Shown here in pieces: positions 32,717 through 41,332 of a DNA stretch of 64,000 bases. The stretch is from Fen-455 sp050012675 (GTDB lineage: Bacteria; Actinomycetota; Acidimicrobiia; Acidimicrobiales; Bog-793). The notes below the pieces were generated by a model. The model saw nothing but the letters and a program-made list of their open reading frames with translations. It made no database searches and was not told the DNA's origin. The number at the start of each line of letters is the position of its first letter. The stretch's first letter is position 1. The stretch lies in contig JBEKGS010000012.1 in NCBI GenBank assembly GCA_050012675.1, positions 1 to 64,000 on the forward strand, read 5' to 3'. The position numbers were made by a program, and so were the translations under genes.

Positions 32717-33388
32717 ATGGTCATCGCCGCAGGTACCTATCGTGCGACAGTCGGCTCCCAGGAGATCGACCTGCCGCTGATCCCGATCACCGCGGATCTG
32801 GCGATCGCCCTACTTATAACAGTCGACCACGGTGTTCGCTTCGTCGAGCGGGCCGCGACCGAGCTCGCCCGGCTTCTCGAGCCGTACGAGATCGAGATCG
32901 TCGTCTCGGTGGCGACGATGGGCATCCCTTTGGCGATAGAGGTGACCAGGGCACTCGGCCTCGACGACTACCTCATATTGCAGAAAACGCCGAAGCTGCA
33001 CCTACGCGACGCCATCACCGAGCCGGTGAAGTCCATCACGACCGGCGCCCAGCAGAGGCTGCTCTTCGACGCCGCCCGGGTCGACGCGGTAGAGGGCAGG
33101 AGGGTCGGGCTCGTCGACGACGTCATCTCCACCGGAGCCTCGATGCGCGCGGCGCTCAACCTGCTCAACCGGGTCGGGGCCGAGCCGGTCGCGATCGGCA
33201 CCCTTGTCACCGAGGCGGCCACGTGGCGGCGCCTGCTCGGTGACACGGTGGCGCTCGTGCACGCCTTGGGTGCCATCCCCGTGTTCCGCCGCGACGCCAC
33301 GGGGGCACTCGTCGAGGACTGGGACGGGGGCGGCGAGCCCGACGGCTTGGCTATAGCTCCGGTCGGCCCCGTGCCGGCCGAGCGCTAG
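32717..33388 (+). CDS. purine-type phosphoribosyltransferase
   Basis: A 223-residue type I phosphoribosyltransferase of the adenine/xanthine phosphoribosyltransferase-like group. The PRPP-binding motif VGLVDDVISTGASM is at about residues 128-141, and VVSVATMGIPLA supplies the first loop. The acceptor base is not certain, and the N-terminal half differs from classical Apt. It follows upp closely, so the two may be one salvage operon. The C-terminal tail (residues 205-223) is Gly/Pro rich and not part of the fold. Confidence 0.78.
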   Translation: MVIAAGTYRATVGSQEIDLPLIPITADLAIALLITVDHGVRFVERAATELARLLEPYEIEIVVSVATMGIPLAIEVTRALGLDDYLILQKTPKLHLRDAITEPVKSITTGAQQRLLFDAARVDAVEGRRVGLVDDVISTGASMRAALNLLNRVGAEPVAIGTLVTEAATWRRLLGDTVALVHALGAIPVFRRDATGALVEDWDGGGEPDGLAIAPVGPVPAER

Positions 33389-33467
33389 CAGGCGATCCGG
33401 GCCTCCACGCCTTTAGGAGCCCGGCCGCATCCTCGAAGCCCTCAGGTCCGAAAGTCGAACAGCGGCC

Positions 33468-33473
33468 TAAGCT
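33468..33473 (+). promoter_or_regulatory. TAAGCT -10 element, probably leaderless
   Basis: TAAGCT ends eight bases before the GTG at 33482 of the GT-C-like membrane protein, supporting that start over the GTG at 33494. Confidence 0.45.
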
Positions 33474-33481
33474 GCACGGGG

Positions 33482-35197
33482 GTGGGCGGAGTAGTGACAC
33501 ATCCCGACGGCACATCGGCTGTGGCAGCTCCCGCCCGCAAGGAGTCCTCCCAGCCAACGCTTCCGGCGTCGTCCAGGGGCCCTGGTCCCTCCTCGCAGCT
33601 CCTCCGGTGGGGACCGGTCGTAGCTCTCACGGCAGCAGCAGCGCTCCTGTCGGCCTACCGGCTCGGCTCCTCACCGATGTGGAGCGACGAGACCGCCTCG
33701 GTGTCGATATCGGTCCAGCACGGCCACGCCCTGTGGAGCGCTGTCGCGAGCGACGGCGGGTCCATGTCCGGGTACTACCTGTTGCTGCACGTGCTGTTCC
33801 TCGCCGGCATGGGACAGTCCCCGGTCCCGGTGCGGCTCGTGTCGGTGATCGCCTTCATCGCCACCGTCCCGTTCCTGTACGGCCTCGTACGGCGCTGTTT
33901 CGGCGCCCCGGCTGCAGTCGTCGCCACGGCGATCGTCATCACGAACCGCATGGTGATCGAAAAGGCCCAAGAGGCGCGCGGCTACGCCCTCGGGCTGCTG
34001 CTCGTCGTCGCGGCGGCGTGGCTGCTAAGTGTTGCGGTCGGGCGGCTTTCTGCCGCTCGTGTCGTGCCATGGGCAGTCGTCTCGGTGCTCGCCTGCTACA
34101 GCCTGCTCCTGTCGCCTCTGTTCGCCGTCGCGCAGTTCGTGTCGCTGGGCACCATGCGCCGGCGGCGGGGCTTCGTGCGGGCGGCTCTGATCGCGGCCGT
34201 CCTGGCCGTCGTCCTTCTCGTGCCGCTCGCCCTGATGGCCCTTCACCGCGGCACGGCTCAGATCGACTGGATCGCCCCGTTGAGCACCGGGTCGGTGAAA
34301 GGCTTCCTTTACGGGCTCGTCGTGCCCTGGTACCCGACGTGGCTTCGATGGCTCATGCTCGTGGTCATTGTCGTGGGGGCGGCCCAGGCGAGCGTCGAGG
34401 CCAAACGCAACAAGGCGGGCTCGCCCGAGCGATGGCAGCGTGTCCTCTGGTTGGCCTGGGCGGCCCTGCCGCTGGCGGGCGTGCTGGCGATCTCTTCTTC
34501 TGTGTCGCTGCTCCAGTCGGACTACCTGATCGCGTCCGTGCCCGCTTTCGCCGTTCTCGCGACGCTCGGGATCAAGACGGTCGCCGACTGGGCCGTGTCG
34601 GGCGCTCGCGGAGTCGTCGAGAAGCTCCGCTCAGACAACGGCGCTCCGCGGGCGAGGGCCCGCGTGGCCGCCCCCGTCCTCGTGGCGGTCGTGGCCGCCC
34701 TCGTCGTGGTGAACCCTCTCGTGCGCTCCTGGGGCCGCTACGGCGCGGTGATCGAGAACGGGCCCGGTACCACCCGTCTCATCGTCTCCCGGGCACGTCC
34801 CGGGGACGCCATCATCTTCGATCAGCCGGCGCAGAGGATGATCTTCAACTACTACCTGCTCGCCGATTTCGACAAGGCCGGCAGGCTCCCTTTGTTGCCG
34901 GTCCCCGTCTGGCCCTCGGACGCCTGGGGCGGCGAGCTGCCCTACGCCTCAGACCACAAGGTGCCGACGCCGGCGGCCATAGCCGCCCTCCACGGCCGTT
35001 TCACCCGCATATGGGTGGTCGACGGAGGCTGGGCACCTCTGCCCCGGTACCAGGCACAGAGCCGTCAGATGCTCGCGGCGATCGACAAGGGCTATCCGGT
35101 CGCCGGCGAGGCCGACTTCCGGGGTGTGAAGGTGCTGGTCTTCTCGACCTCGGGGCCGTTGCCGCCCGGCATGCACGCCTGGGCAGGCGGGACCTGA
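33482..35197 (+). CDS. GT-C fold membrane glycosyltransferase-like protein
   Basis: A 571-residue multi-helix membrane protein. After a hydrophilic N-terminus and the first helix comes MWSDETASV, an acidic motif in the first outer loop that is typical of GT-C glycosyltransferases of the PMT/ArnT type. Around ten further hydrophobic segments follow, then a soluble C-terminal part after about residue 410. It would use a polyprenyl-phosphate sugar donor to modify a protein or envelope glycan; neither donor nor acceptor can be told. It converges on a secreted hydrolase gene. Confidence 0.7.
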   Translation: MGGVVTHPDGTSAVAAPARKESSQPTLPASSRGPGPSSQLLRWGPVVALTAAAALLSAYRLGSSPMWSDETASVSISVQHGHALWSAVASDGGSMSGYYLLLHVLFLAGMGQSPVPVRLVSVIAFIATVPFLYGLVRRCFGAPAAVVATAIVITNRMVIEKAQEARGYALGLLLVVAAAWLLSVAVGRLSAARVVPWAVVSVLACYSLLLSPLFAVAQFVSLGTMRRRRGFVRAALIAAVLAVVLLVPLALMALHRGTAQIDWIAPLSTGSVKGFLYGLVVPWYPTWLRWLMLVVIVVGAAQASVEAKRNKAGSPERWQRVLWLAWAALPLAGVLAISSSVSLLQSDYLIASVPAFAVLATLGIKTVADWAVSGARGVVEKLRSDNGAPRARARVAAPVLVAVVAALVVVNPLVRSWGRYGAVIENGPGTTRLIVSRARPGDAIIFDQPAQRMIFNYYLLADFDKAGRLPLLPVPVWPSDAWGGELPYASDHKVPTPAAIAALHGRFTRIWVVDGGWAPLPRYQAQSRQMLAAIDKGYPVAGEADFRGVKVLVFSTSGPLPPGMHAWAGGT

Positions 35198-35208
35198 CCG
35201 CGACGGGG

Positions 35209-36045
35209 TCAGACCCCGAGGTGCACGTGCCAGACCGCCTCGATCTCCTTCACGACGGCGAGGGCGATGATGTCGCAGCCCCCCGGAGGGGCGATGTGGA
35301 CGCCGTCGGCGTCCCTGGCGAGCACCGTCTGGCCCGAGCTGTTGGTGAGGTAGGCGCTGTATTGGCCCTCGGCGTTCGAGAACAGCTTCCAGGTCGGGAA
35401 GAACGTGACACCCGGGTGCAGGGCCGCCTGCACCTTGTAGATGGCATTCAGCATCTGCATGGAGGCCGCGAAGCTGGGGTCCTGCATGATGGGCAGCCCG
35501 ACCCAGAGCATCTTGGCGCCGGCCTTCAGCGTCTCTTCCATCATGAGGGCGACCCGCTGTGAGTAGATCGTGTGCCACTGGGCGCTTCCGAAGACGACCG
35601 GCTCGTTGTCGACGAGGAAGTTCTGGGCGTCGTTGCCGCCTATGAGGATGGTGACTATCTGAGGGTGGTACTCGGCCAGCTCGGAGTCGAGGACGGCAGG
35701 CCAGTTGTAGTAGTCGGGCCGGGCGAGCCCACTGTCGCCGTGCGCGTCCTGGACGATTCGCACGAGGCGGTTCGTGCCCATCGTGTAACCGAGGCCGAGA
35801 CCGAGATCTTCTCCGAGCGAGTCGCCGACGTCGAGGATCGTCAAGGGTTTGGCGGCCGTCGGCTGGCGCAGTGGCATCGTGGTCGTGGTCGTCGTCGTCG
35901 AGGACCTCGTGGTCGCGGAGGATGCGGTGCCGGGAACAGCAGCGTTGGCGCCACAGCCCGCGCCCAACAGGCAACTCAGGGCGAGCACGGCGCCCACGCT
36001 CAGCCGGGCCGGCGTGGCGGCTTTCTTGGACCGGAATTCGGGCAC
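35209..36045 (-). CDS. exported SGNH/GDSL-type hydrolase
   Basis: A 278-residue exported protein. The N-terminus is basic with a hydrophobic core ending LLGAGCGANA, which could be a lipoprotein signal, though the residue at -3 is not ideal. A Thr-rich linker follows (about 45-58). The hydrolase domain has block I VGDSLGED, block III IGGNDAQN and the catalytic DGVHIAPP. This resembles the DUF459 branch. Likely an esterase or acyltransferase acting on envelope glycans, perhaps together with the convergent GT-C gene. The start is the GTG at 36045. Confidence 0.8.
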   Translation of the reverse strand: MPEFRSKKAATPARLSVGAVLALSCLLGAGCGANAAVPGTASSATTRSSTTTTTTTMPLRQPTAAKPLTILDVGDSLGEDLGLGLGYTMGTNRLVRIVQDAHGDSGLARPDYYNWPAVLDSELAEYHPQIVTILIGGNDAQNFLVDNEPVVFGSAQWHTIYSQRVALMMEETLKAGAKMLWVGLPIMQDPSFAASMQMLNAIYKVQAALHPGVTFFPTWKLFSNAEGQYSAYLTNSSGQTVLARDADGVHIAPPGGCDIIALAVVKEIEAVWHVHLGV

Positions 36046-36118
36046 GTCGTGAAACTAGCCGCGCCGTGACCACTGATCAGGGCGGCAACGGGGCCTTTCC
36101 TCCTCTCGCCGCGTGCGC

Positions 36119-37369
36119 CTAGCCCTGGTCGAGCCTCCCGTGCAGGTAGTCGTCGTAGGCGCCGAGGTCCAACAGCCCGTGGCCGGAGTACGAGAAGAGG
36201 ATCACCTTCTCCTCGCCGGCCTTCTTGGCCTCGAGCGCCTCGTCGATCACGGCCCGAACGGCGTGCGCGGTCTCCGGTGCCGGGATCGTCCCCTGGGCAC
36301 GGGCGAACTGGACGGCCGCCTCGAAGACCTTGCCTTGTGGATAGGCGACTGCTCGCATCCTGCCGGTCTTGACGAGCAGCGAGATGATCGGAGCGTCCCC
36401 GTGGTACCTGAGGCCTCCGGCGTGGATCGACGGCGGCATGAACTCGTGCCCGAGGCTGTACATCGGAAGCAGCGGCGTCATCTTGGCGACGTCGGCGAAG
36501 TCGTACTCGAAGGTCCCCTCCGTGAGCGTCGGGCAGGAGGACGGCTCGACGGCGAGCAGGCCCACGCCGGCGTCGGGAACGAACGGCAGGGAGATGCCAC
36601 CCAGGTTCGAGCCTCCGCCGCACGAGCCGACCACGAGGTCTGGGAGCCGCTCACCGGCCTGCTCGAGCTGCTCCTTGGCCTCGAGGCCGATGACGGTCTG
36701 GTGCAGCAGGACGTGGTTCAGCACCGACCCGAGCGAGTAGTGGGTGTCCTCGCGCGAGACGGCGTCGCGTACCGCGTCTGAGATGGCGGAACCGAGCGAT
36801 CCCGGGCTGTCCGGATCGTCGACGGGGGAGGGGACGACCGATGCTCCCCAGACCTCCATCATGACCCGGCGGTAGGGCTTTTGCTCGTACGAGGCGCGCA
36901 CCATGTACACCTTGCACTCGAGCCCGAAAAGGGCGCAGGCGAAGGAAAGGGCGCTGCCCCACTGGCCCGCCCCGGTCTCGGTCGCGAGCCTCGCGATGCC
37001 GGCCTGCTTGTTGTAGAAGGCCTGCGGGACCGCGGTGTTCGGCTTGTGCGACCCGGCGGGGGACACCGACTCGTCCTTGTAGTAGATCCGTGCGGGGGTG
37101 TCGAGCGCACGCTCCAGCCGCCTGGCGCGCACAAGCGGCGTCGGGCGCCACAGCCGCAGCACGTCGATCACCTCTCCGGGGATGTCCACGAAAGGCTCGG
37201 AGGTGACCTCCTGGGCGATGAGCGCCATTGGGAAAAGAGGGGCGAGATCGTCGGGACCGACCGGCTGGCGGGTGCCTGGATGAAGGTCCGGTTGCAAAGC
37301 CTCCGGCAGCTGCGGCACGACGTTGAACCACGCCTCGGGCATCTGTCCGGGTGGAAGGTTCCAGCGCAT
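36119..37369 (-). CDS. tryptophan synthase beta-like protein TrpB2
   Basis: A 416-residue PLP enzyme of the TrpB2 group. The PLP lysine is in GSHKPNTA, the phosphate-binding loop is CGGGSNLGG, and the C-terminal FSYSGHGLLDLGAYDDY is typical. A GAAAGGAAGCC ribosome site precedes the ATG at 37369. TrpB2 proteins make tryptophan from serine and free indole, usually without an alpha subunit, and no trpA is in this window. A tryptophanase gene 18 kb away makes indole, so the two could interconvert tryptophan and indole. It is divergent from an ABC exporter gene. Confidence 0.87.
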   Translation of the reverse strand: MRWNLPPGQMPEAWFNVVPQLPEALQPDLHPGTRQPVGPDDLAPLFPMALIAQEVTSEPFVDIPGEVIDVLRLWRPTPLVRARRLERALDTPARIYYKDESVSPAGSHKPNTAVPQAFYNKQAGIARLATETGAGQWGSALSFACALFGLECKVYMVRASYEQKPYRRVMMEVWGASVVPSPVDDPDSPGSLGSAISDAVRDAVSREDTHYSLGSVLNHVLLHQTVIGLEAKEQLEQAGERLPDLVVGSCGGGSNLGGISLPFVPDAGVGLLAVEPSSCPTLTEGTFEYDFADVAKMTPLLPMYSLGHEFMPPSIHAGGLRYHGDAPIISLLVKTGRMRAVAYPQGKVFEAAVQFARAQGTIPAPETAHAVRAVIDEALEAKKAGEEKVILFSYSGHGLLDLGAYDDYLHGRLDQG

Positions 37370-37538
37370 CTGAGGCTTCCTTTCTCGGCTGGCCGAAACT
37401 GGATGAAGGCGCACTGTACCCAAACAGCGCCCAGGACGCGCCGGATCCGCCCGGTATGACCCGAGTCGTTCCGTTCGCTCCGGCGGGGAAACCGCCGTCC
37501 GCAGGTAGATTGCGGCAAGCTCGGGGATTGGTGAGGTA

Positions 37539-39440
37539 ATGGGACCTGGACACGGCATGGCCGGTGCACACGGGATGTGGTCGCTCACGAGGGACCGCTC
37601 GGTCACCAAGGAAAAGCTTCCGCCGGGCACACTCCGACGGATCATGAGATTCGCGGCTCCCTACAGGCGGATGCTCGGGGTCTTCCTCGGCGTGATTGTG
37701 GTCGACGCCCTGATAGGGGTGTGGAACCCCCTCATCTACCGCCAGATAATCGACGGGGGCATCGTACGGCACGACTCGCGCCTGATCGTGGAGCTCGGCC
37801 TGCTCCTGGCCGGCCTGGCCCTCGCCGACGCGCTGTTGTCGCTCGCACAGCGCTACATCTCGTCGCGCGTTGGCGAGGGACTCATCTACGACATGCGCGA
37901 GAAGGTCTTCGGCCACGTCCAGGAGATGCCGCTGGCCTTCTTCTCGCGTACCCAGACAGGTGCGCTCATATCCCGGCTGAACAACGACGTGCTCGGGGCG
38001 CAGCAAGCCTTCACCGACACGCTCTCCTCGATCGTCTCCAACCTCATCACCGTGGTCCTCACGGTGGCGGTCATGGCGTTCCTCTCCTGGCAGATAACCG
38101 TCGCGGCCCTGTTGCTGCTCCCGCTTTTCGTGTTCCCGGCGCGCCGCATCGGGCGAAAGCTGCAACAGCTGACGAGGGAGGCGTACAACCTGAACGCCCA
38201 GATGAACAACACGATGACGGAGCGCTTCAACGTCTCGGGCGCGCTGTTGGTCAAGCTGTTCGGCCGCCCCGACTCCGAGCACGAGCAGTTCGCGAACCGG
38301 GCGGCTCGCGTGCGCGACATCGGCGTGCAGACGGCCATGTACGGAAGGGTCTTCTTCCTGTCCCTGGTGCTGACCTCGTCGCTAGCGACGGCCCTCGTGT
38401 ACGGCTGGGGAGGCGTGTTGGCTGTGGACGGCCGCTTCAAGGTCGGCACGGTCGTCGCGCTGGCGGCGCTGCTCACCCGTCTCTACGGTCCGCTGACCGC
38501 CTTGTCGAACGTGAACGTGGACGTGATGACCGCCCTGGTCTCTTTCGACAGGGTCTTCGAGGTGCTCGACCTGCCTCCCCTGATCGCCGAGCGCCCCGGG
38601 GCTGTCGCCTTGGCCCGCGGTCCGGTCGCGGTCGAGTTCGACCACGTCGACTTCAGCTACCCGACCGCCGAGGAGGTCTCCCTCGCCTCGCTCGAGTCGG
38701 TCGCCGTCTTGGACCAGACGCCGTCCAGCCAGGTCCTCCACGATGTCAGCTTTTGCGCTGAGCCCGGCCAGCTCGTGGCGCTCGTCGGGCCTTCCGGAGC
38801 AGGCAAGACCACGATCAGCTACCTCGTCTCGCGCCTTTACGACGCCCGCAGCGGGGCCGTGCGCCTGAACGGCATCGACGTGCGCGACCTGACCTTCGCC
38901 TCGCTCAGGGACTCGATCGGCGTCGTGACCCAGGACGCCCACCTGTTCCACGAGACGATCCGGGCGAACTTGCTCTACGCCAAGCCCGACGCGACCGCGG
39001 ACGAGCTCCGCGAGGCCATGGCCGGCGCTCAGATCCTGGCCTTCGTGGACTCGCTCCCCGAGGGCCTCGACACCGTGGTGGGCGACCGTGGCTACCGGCT
39101 CTCGGGCGGCGAGAAGCAGCGGATAGCCCTCGCCCGCCTGTTGCTGAAAGCTCCGGACGTGGTCGTCTTGGACGAGGCCACCGCCCATCTCGACTCGGAG
39201 TCGGAGGTGGCGGTGCAAAGGGCGCTGCAAAAGGCACTCGAGTCAAGGACTTCGATCGTCATCGCCCACCGGCTCTCGACCGTGCGCGGCGCCGACCAGA
39301 TCCTCGTCGTGGCCGAGGGCCGCATCGTGGAACGGGGTCGCCACGAGGAGCTGCTCGCGGCCGGTGGGCTGTACGCGGACCTCTACGAAACCCAGTTCGC
39401 GCGCCAGGCGGTCGAGGAGACGGCCGTCGTGGTGACCTAG
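37539..39440 (+). CDS. ABC exporter, fused membrane and ATPase domains
   Basis: A 633-residue half-transporter that would work as a dimer. Six membrane helices lie between about 45 and 335, including LGVFLGVIVVDALIGV. The ATPase domain has Walker A GPSGAGKTT (about 416-424), C-loop LSGGEKQRIA, Walker B VVVLDEATAHLD and the H-loop IAHRLS. A His/Gly/Met-rich stretch opens the protein. A GGTGAGG stands before the ATG at 37539. Relatives export lipids, peptides or drugs; the substrate is unknown. Confidence 0.9.
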   Translation: MGPGHGMAGAHGMWSLTRDRSVTKEKLPPGTLRRIMRFAAPYRRMLGVFLGVIVVDALIGVWNPLIYRQIIDGGIVRHDSRLIVELGLLLAGLALADALLSLAQRYISSRVGEGLIYDMREKVFGHVQEMPLAFFSRTQTGALISRLNNDVLGAQQAFTDTLSSIVSNLITVVLTVAVMAFLSWQITVAALLLLPLFVFPARRIGRKLQQLTREAYNLNAQMNNTMTERFNVSGALLVKLFGRPDSEHEQFANRAARVRDIGVQTAMYGRVFFLSLVLTSSLATALVYGWGGVLAVDGRFKVGTVVALAALLTRLYGPLTALSNVNVDVMTALVSFDRVFEVLDLPPLIAERPGAVALARGPVAVEFDHVDFSYPTAEEVSLASLESVAVLDQTPSSQVLHDVSFCAEPGQLVALVGPSGAGKTTISYLVSRLYDARSGAVRLNGIDVRDLTFASLRDSIGVVTQDAHLFHETIRANLLYAKPDATADELREAMAGAQILAFVDSLPEGLDTVVGDRGYRLSGGEKQRIALARLLLKAPDVVVLDEATAHLDSESEVAVQRALQKALESRTSIVIAHRLSTVRGADQILVVAEGRIVERGRHEELLAAGGLYADLYETQFARQAVEETAVVVT

Positions 39441-39475
39441 GCCGCTTGAGGCGCAGAGGCGACATACTTGGCGCC

Positions 39476-39871
39476 GTGGCGCTGCACGACCTTGACGAGT
39501 TGTTGGCTCGGCTCTCCGTGCGCCGCCGACCCGGGCGTTACTGCCTGCTGAGCGACGTCCCGGTTCCTGCCGGGACGTCGGTCGCGGCCACAATCGTCGA
39601 AGACGAAGGTATTACCACGGTCATGTCGGTCACCGACGCCGAACGGCTCGGAGCACGGCCCGAGTTCGTCGCCGCCTGGCTGACCGTGGAGGTGCGCTCG
39701 GCACTCGACGCCGTCGGCCTGACCGCTCGGCTCGCGACGGCGCTCGCGAGCGAGAACATCGCCTGCAACGTGCTGGCGGGCTATCACCACGATCACCTGC
39801 TCGTTCCTTTCGAGATGGCGGATCGGGCCGTTGCGGTGCTCGAGGCACTGCGCGGGTCGCGTCCTTGTTGA
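39476..39871 (+). CDS. ACT-domain protein
   Basis: A 131-residue protein of the COG3602-like ACT family. Two ACT-like units are visible, with DLDELLARLSVRRRPGRYCL at the start and GLTARLATALASENIACNVLAGYHHDHLLVP later. Such proteins are thought to bind amino acids, but ligand and target are not known. The GTG at 39476 is chosen because homology starts there and ATACTT stands shortly before it, suggesting a leaderless message. Confidence 0.75.
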   Translation: MALHDLDELLARLSVRRRPGRYCLLSDVPVPAGTSVAATIVEDEGITTVMSVTDAERLGARPEFVAAWLTVEVRSALDAVGLTARLATALASENIACNVLAGYHHDHLLVPFEMADRAVAVLEALRGSRPC

Positions 39872-39972
39872 CGGCCGGCTCCGGTGCCGCCTGGCCGCCG
39901 AGCTAGCTTAGGAGCCCGGCATCAAGCCAGGTCGAGGGGCGCGGCCCGAACCGACGAGGAAGGGAGTGCTCG

Positions 39973-40359
39973 GTGTCATCCAAAGAGCACTGGAAAGCGG
40001 AGCCTGACGACCACGACTACCCGGCAGCCGCGAGCTACCTCTCGCTCGTCTTGGCCGGGCCGTTGGTCGAGGCGGTAGTGGCCGAGCTGCGGGCTGCGCC
40101 GGTGGGCCACTGGAAGGCAAAGGACCTTCTCCGTGCGAGCGGTCTCGAGCTGTTGCCCGAGGACAACCCGCATGTCAGCTCGGACCTGAAGAAGGTAAAG
40201 GACGGCGAGAAGCTCTCACCGGTGCTCCTCGTCAGGGGCACCATGAGCCGCTCGGTCCGCTTGCAGATCGCAGACGGTTACCACCGCATCTGCGCGAGCT
40301 ATCACCTCGACGAGAACGCCGACATCCCCTGCAGGATGGCAGAAGAGCCGCAGGCCTGA
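39973..40359 (+). CDS. conserved protein with ParB/sulfiredoxin-like DGxHR motif
   Basis: A 128-residue protein. Its C-terminal half reads KLSPVLLVRG followed by LQIADGYHRICASYHL, in which DGYHR matches the nucleotide-binding motif of the ParB/sulfiredoxin fold. No DNA-binding domain is attached, so it is not a plasmid ParB. A GGGAG ribosome site precedes the GTG at 39973. Similar short proteins occur in actinobacteria without a known role. Confidence 0.65.
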   Translation: MSSKEHWKAEPDDHDYPAAASYLSLVLAGPLVEAVVAELRAAPVGHWKAKDLLRASGLELLPEDNPHVSSDLKKVKDGEKLSPVLLVRGTMSRSVRLQIADGYHRICASYHLDENADIPCRMAEEPQA

Positions 40360-40399
40360 ACCGCCCTTCGTGCGATCTAGGGCGTCTTCGGCCCATGAG

Positions 40400-40414
40400 G
40401 TGCCTTTGAGGCAC
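40400..40414. terminator. small hairpin after the DGxHR gene
   Basis: GTGCCT and AGGCAC form a 6-bp stem with loop TTG, 40 bases after the stop at 40359. It overlaps the -35 element of the next promoter. No T-run follows. Confidence 0.35.
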
Positions 40415-40435
40415 GCAGACGGCTGGGGTTATTGT
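40406..40435 (+). promoter_or_regulatory. possible promoter of the HAD-glpD operon
   Basis: TTGAGG (40406-40411) and TATTGT (40430-40435) are 18 bases apart, placing a start near 40442, about 40 bases before the HAD phosphatase ATG. Confidence 0.45.
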
Positions 40436-40482
40436 CTCTCGCAGGGACCGTCCGCTAGGAGATTGGCCTTGACAGAGCCGTC

Positions 40483-41307
40483 ATGACAATTCCGCACCGA
40501 GCCATGAAGGTCTACCCGGGCTACGTCTTCGACCTCGATGGCACGGTTTATCTGGGGGACAGTCTGCTGCCCCGTGCCGCCGAGACGATCCTGGAGCTTC
40601 GCCGTAGGGGGTCACGGGTGATCTTCGTGACCAACAAACCGCTCGAGACCGCCGGCGACTACGCCCGCAAGCTGACGCGCCTAGGGCTTTCGACCGAGCG
40701 CTGCGACGTCGTGACCTCTGTGGACGCGCTCGTTGACTACCTCGGCCGGGAGCACCCTTCGGCGAGGCTGCTCGCCGTGGCCGAGCGGTCCACGACCGAG
40801 GAGCTCTCTCGAGCGGGGTTCACCATCACCACCGAGCCCCTAGAGGCTGAGGTCGTGGTCGTCTCCTTCGACCGCACCTTCGACTACGGGAAACTGAACG
40901 CGGCCTTCCAGGCGGTGCGCTACGGCGGCGCGGCGATCGTCGCCACGAACCCGGACCCCTACTGCCCGACGCCCGAGGGTGGGATACCCGACTGCGCGGC
41001 CATGCTGGCGGCGCTGGAGGCGTGCTCGGGCGCAAGAGCCGAGGCGGTCGTCGGCAAGCCGAGCATCCACATGGCCCGTGCCCTGCTCGGTCGCCTCGCC
41101 ATGGCGGCCGGCGACGTCGCCGTCGTCGGCGACCGTCTTCTCACCGATATCGCCATGGCGCGGTCTTTGGGCATGACCGGGGTGCTCGTTCTCACGGGGG
41201 CGACGGCGGCCGACGCAGTCGCCGGCGCGCCCGTGCAACCCCACTTCGTGATCGACTCGCTGGACGAGCTCTTGGCCGAGAGCCCGGCCGACATGCGAGC
41301 CTCGTGA
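40483..41307 (+). CDS. HAD-family sugar phosphatase, NagD-like
   Basis: A 274-residue HAD phosphatase of class IIA. Motif I is FDLDGTVYLGD with the nucleophilic aspartate, motif II VTNKP, the motif III lysine is in VGKPSIH, and motif IV is VGDRLLTDI. Relatives act on p-nitrophenyl phosphate, 2-phosphoglycolate or glycerol phosphate. The next gene is glpD, 25 bases later, so a role in glycerol phosphate metabolism is attractive but inferred. The ATG could be 40483 or 40504; the first lacks a good ribosome site. Confidence 0.85.
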   Translation: MTIPHRAMKVYPGYVFDLDGTVYLGDSLLPRAAETILELRRRGSRVIFVTNKPLETAGDYARKLTRLGLSTERCDVVTSVDALVDYLGREHPSARLLAVAERSTTEELSRAGFTITTEPLEAEVVVVSFDRTFDYGKLNAAFQAVRYGGAAIVATNPDPYCPTPEGGIPDCAAMLAALEACSGARAEAVVGKPSIHMARALLGRLAMAAGDVAVVGDRLLTDIAMARSLGMTGVLVLTGATAADAVAGAPVQPHFVIDSLDELLAESPADMRAS

Positions 41308-41332
41308 AGCGCACGGCTTGGAGGAAAGCTGC

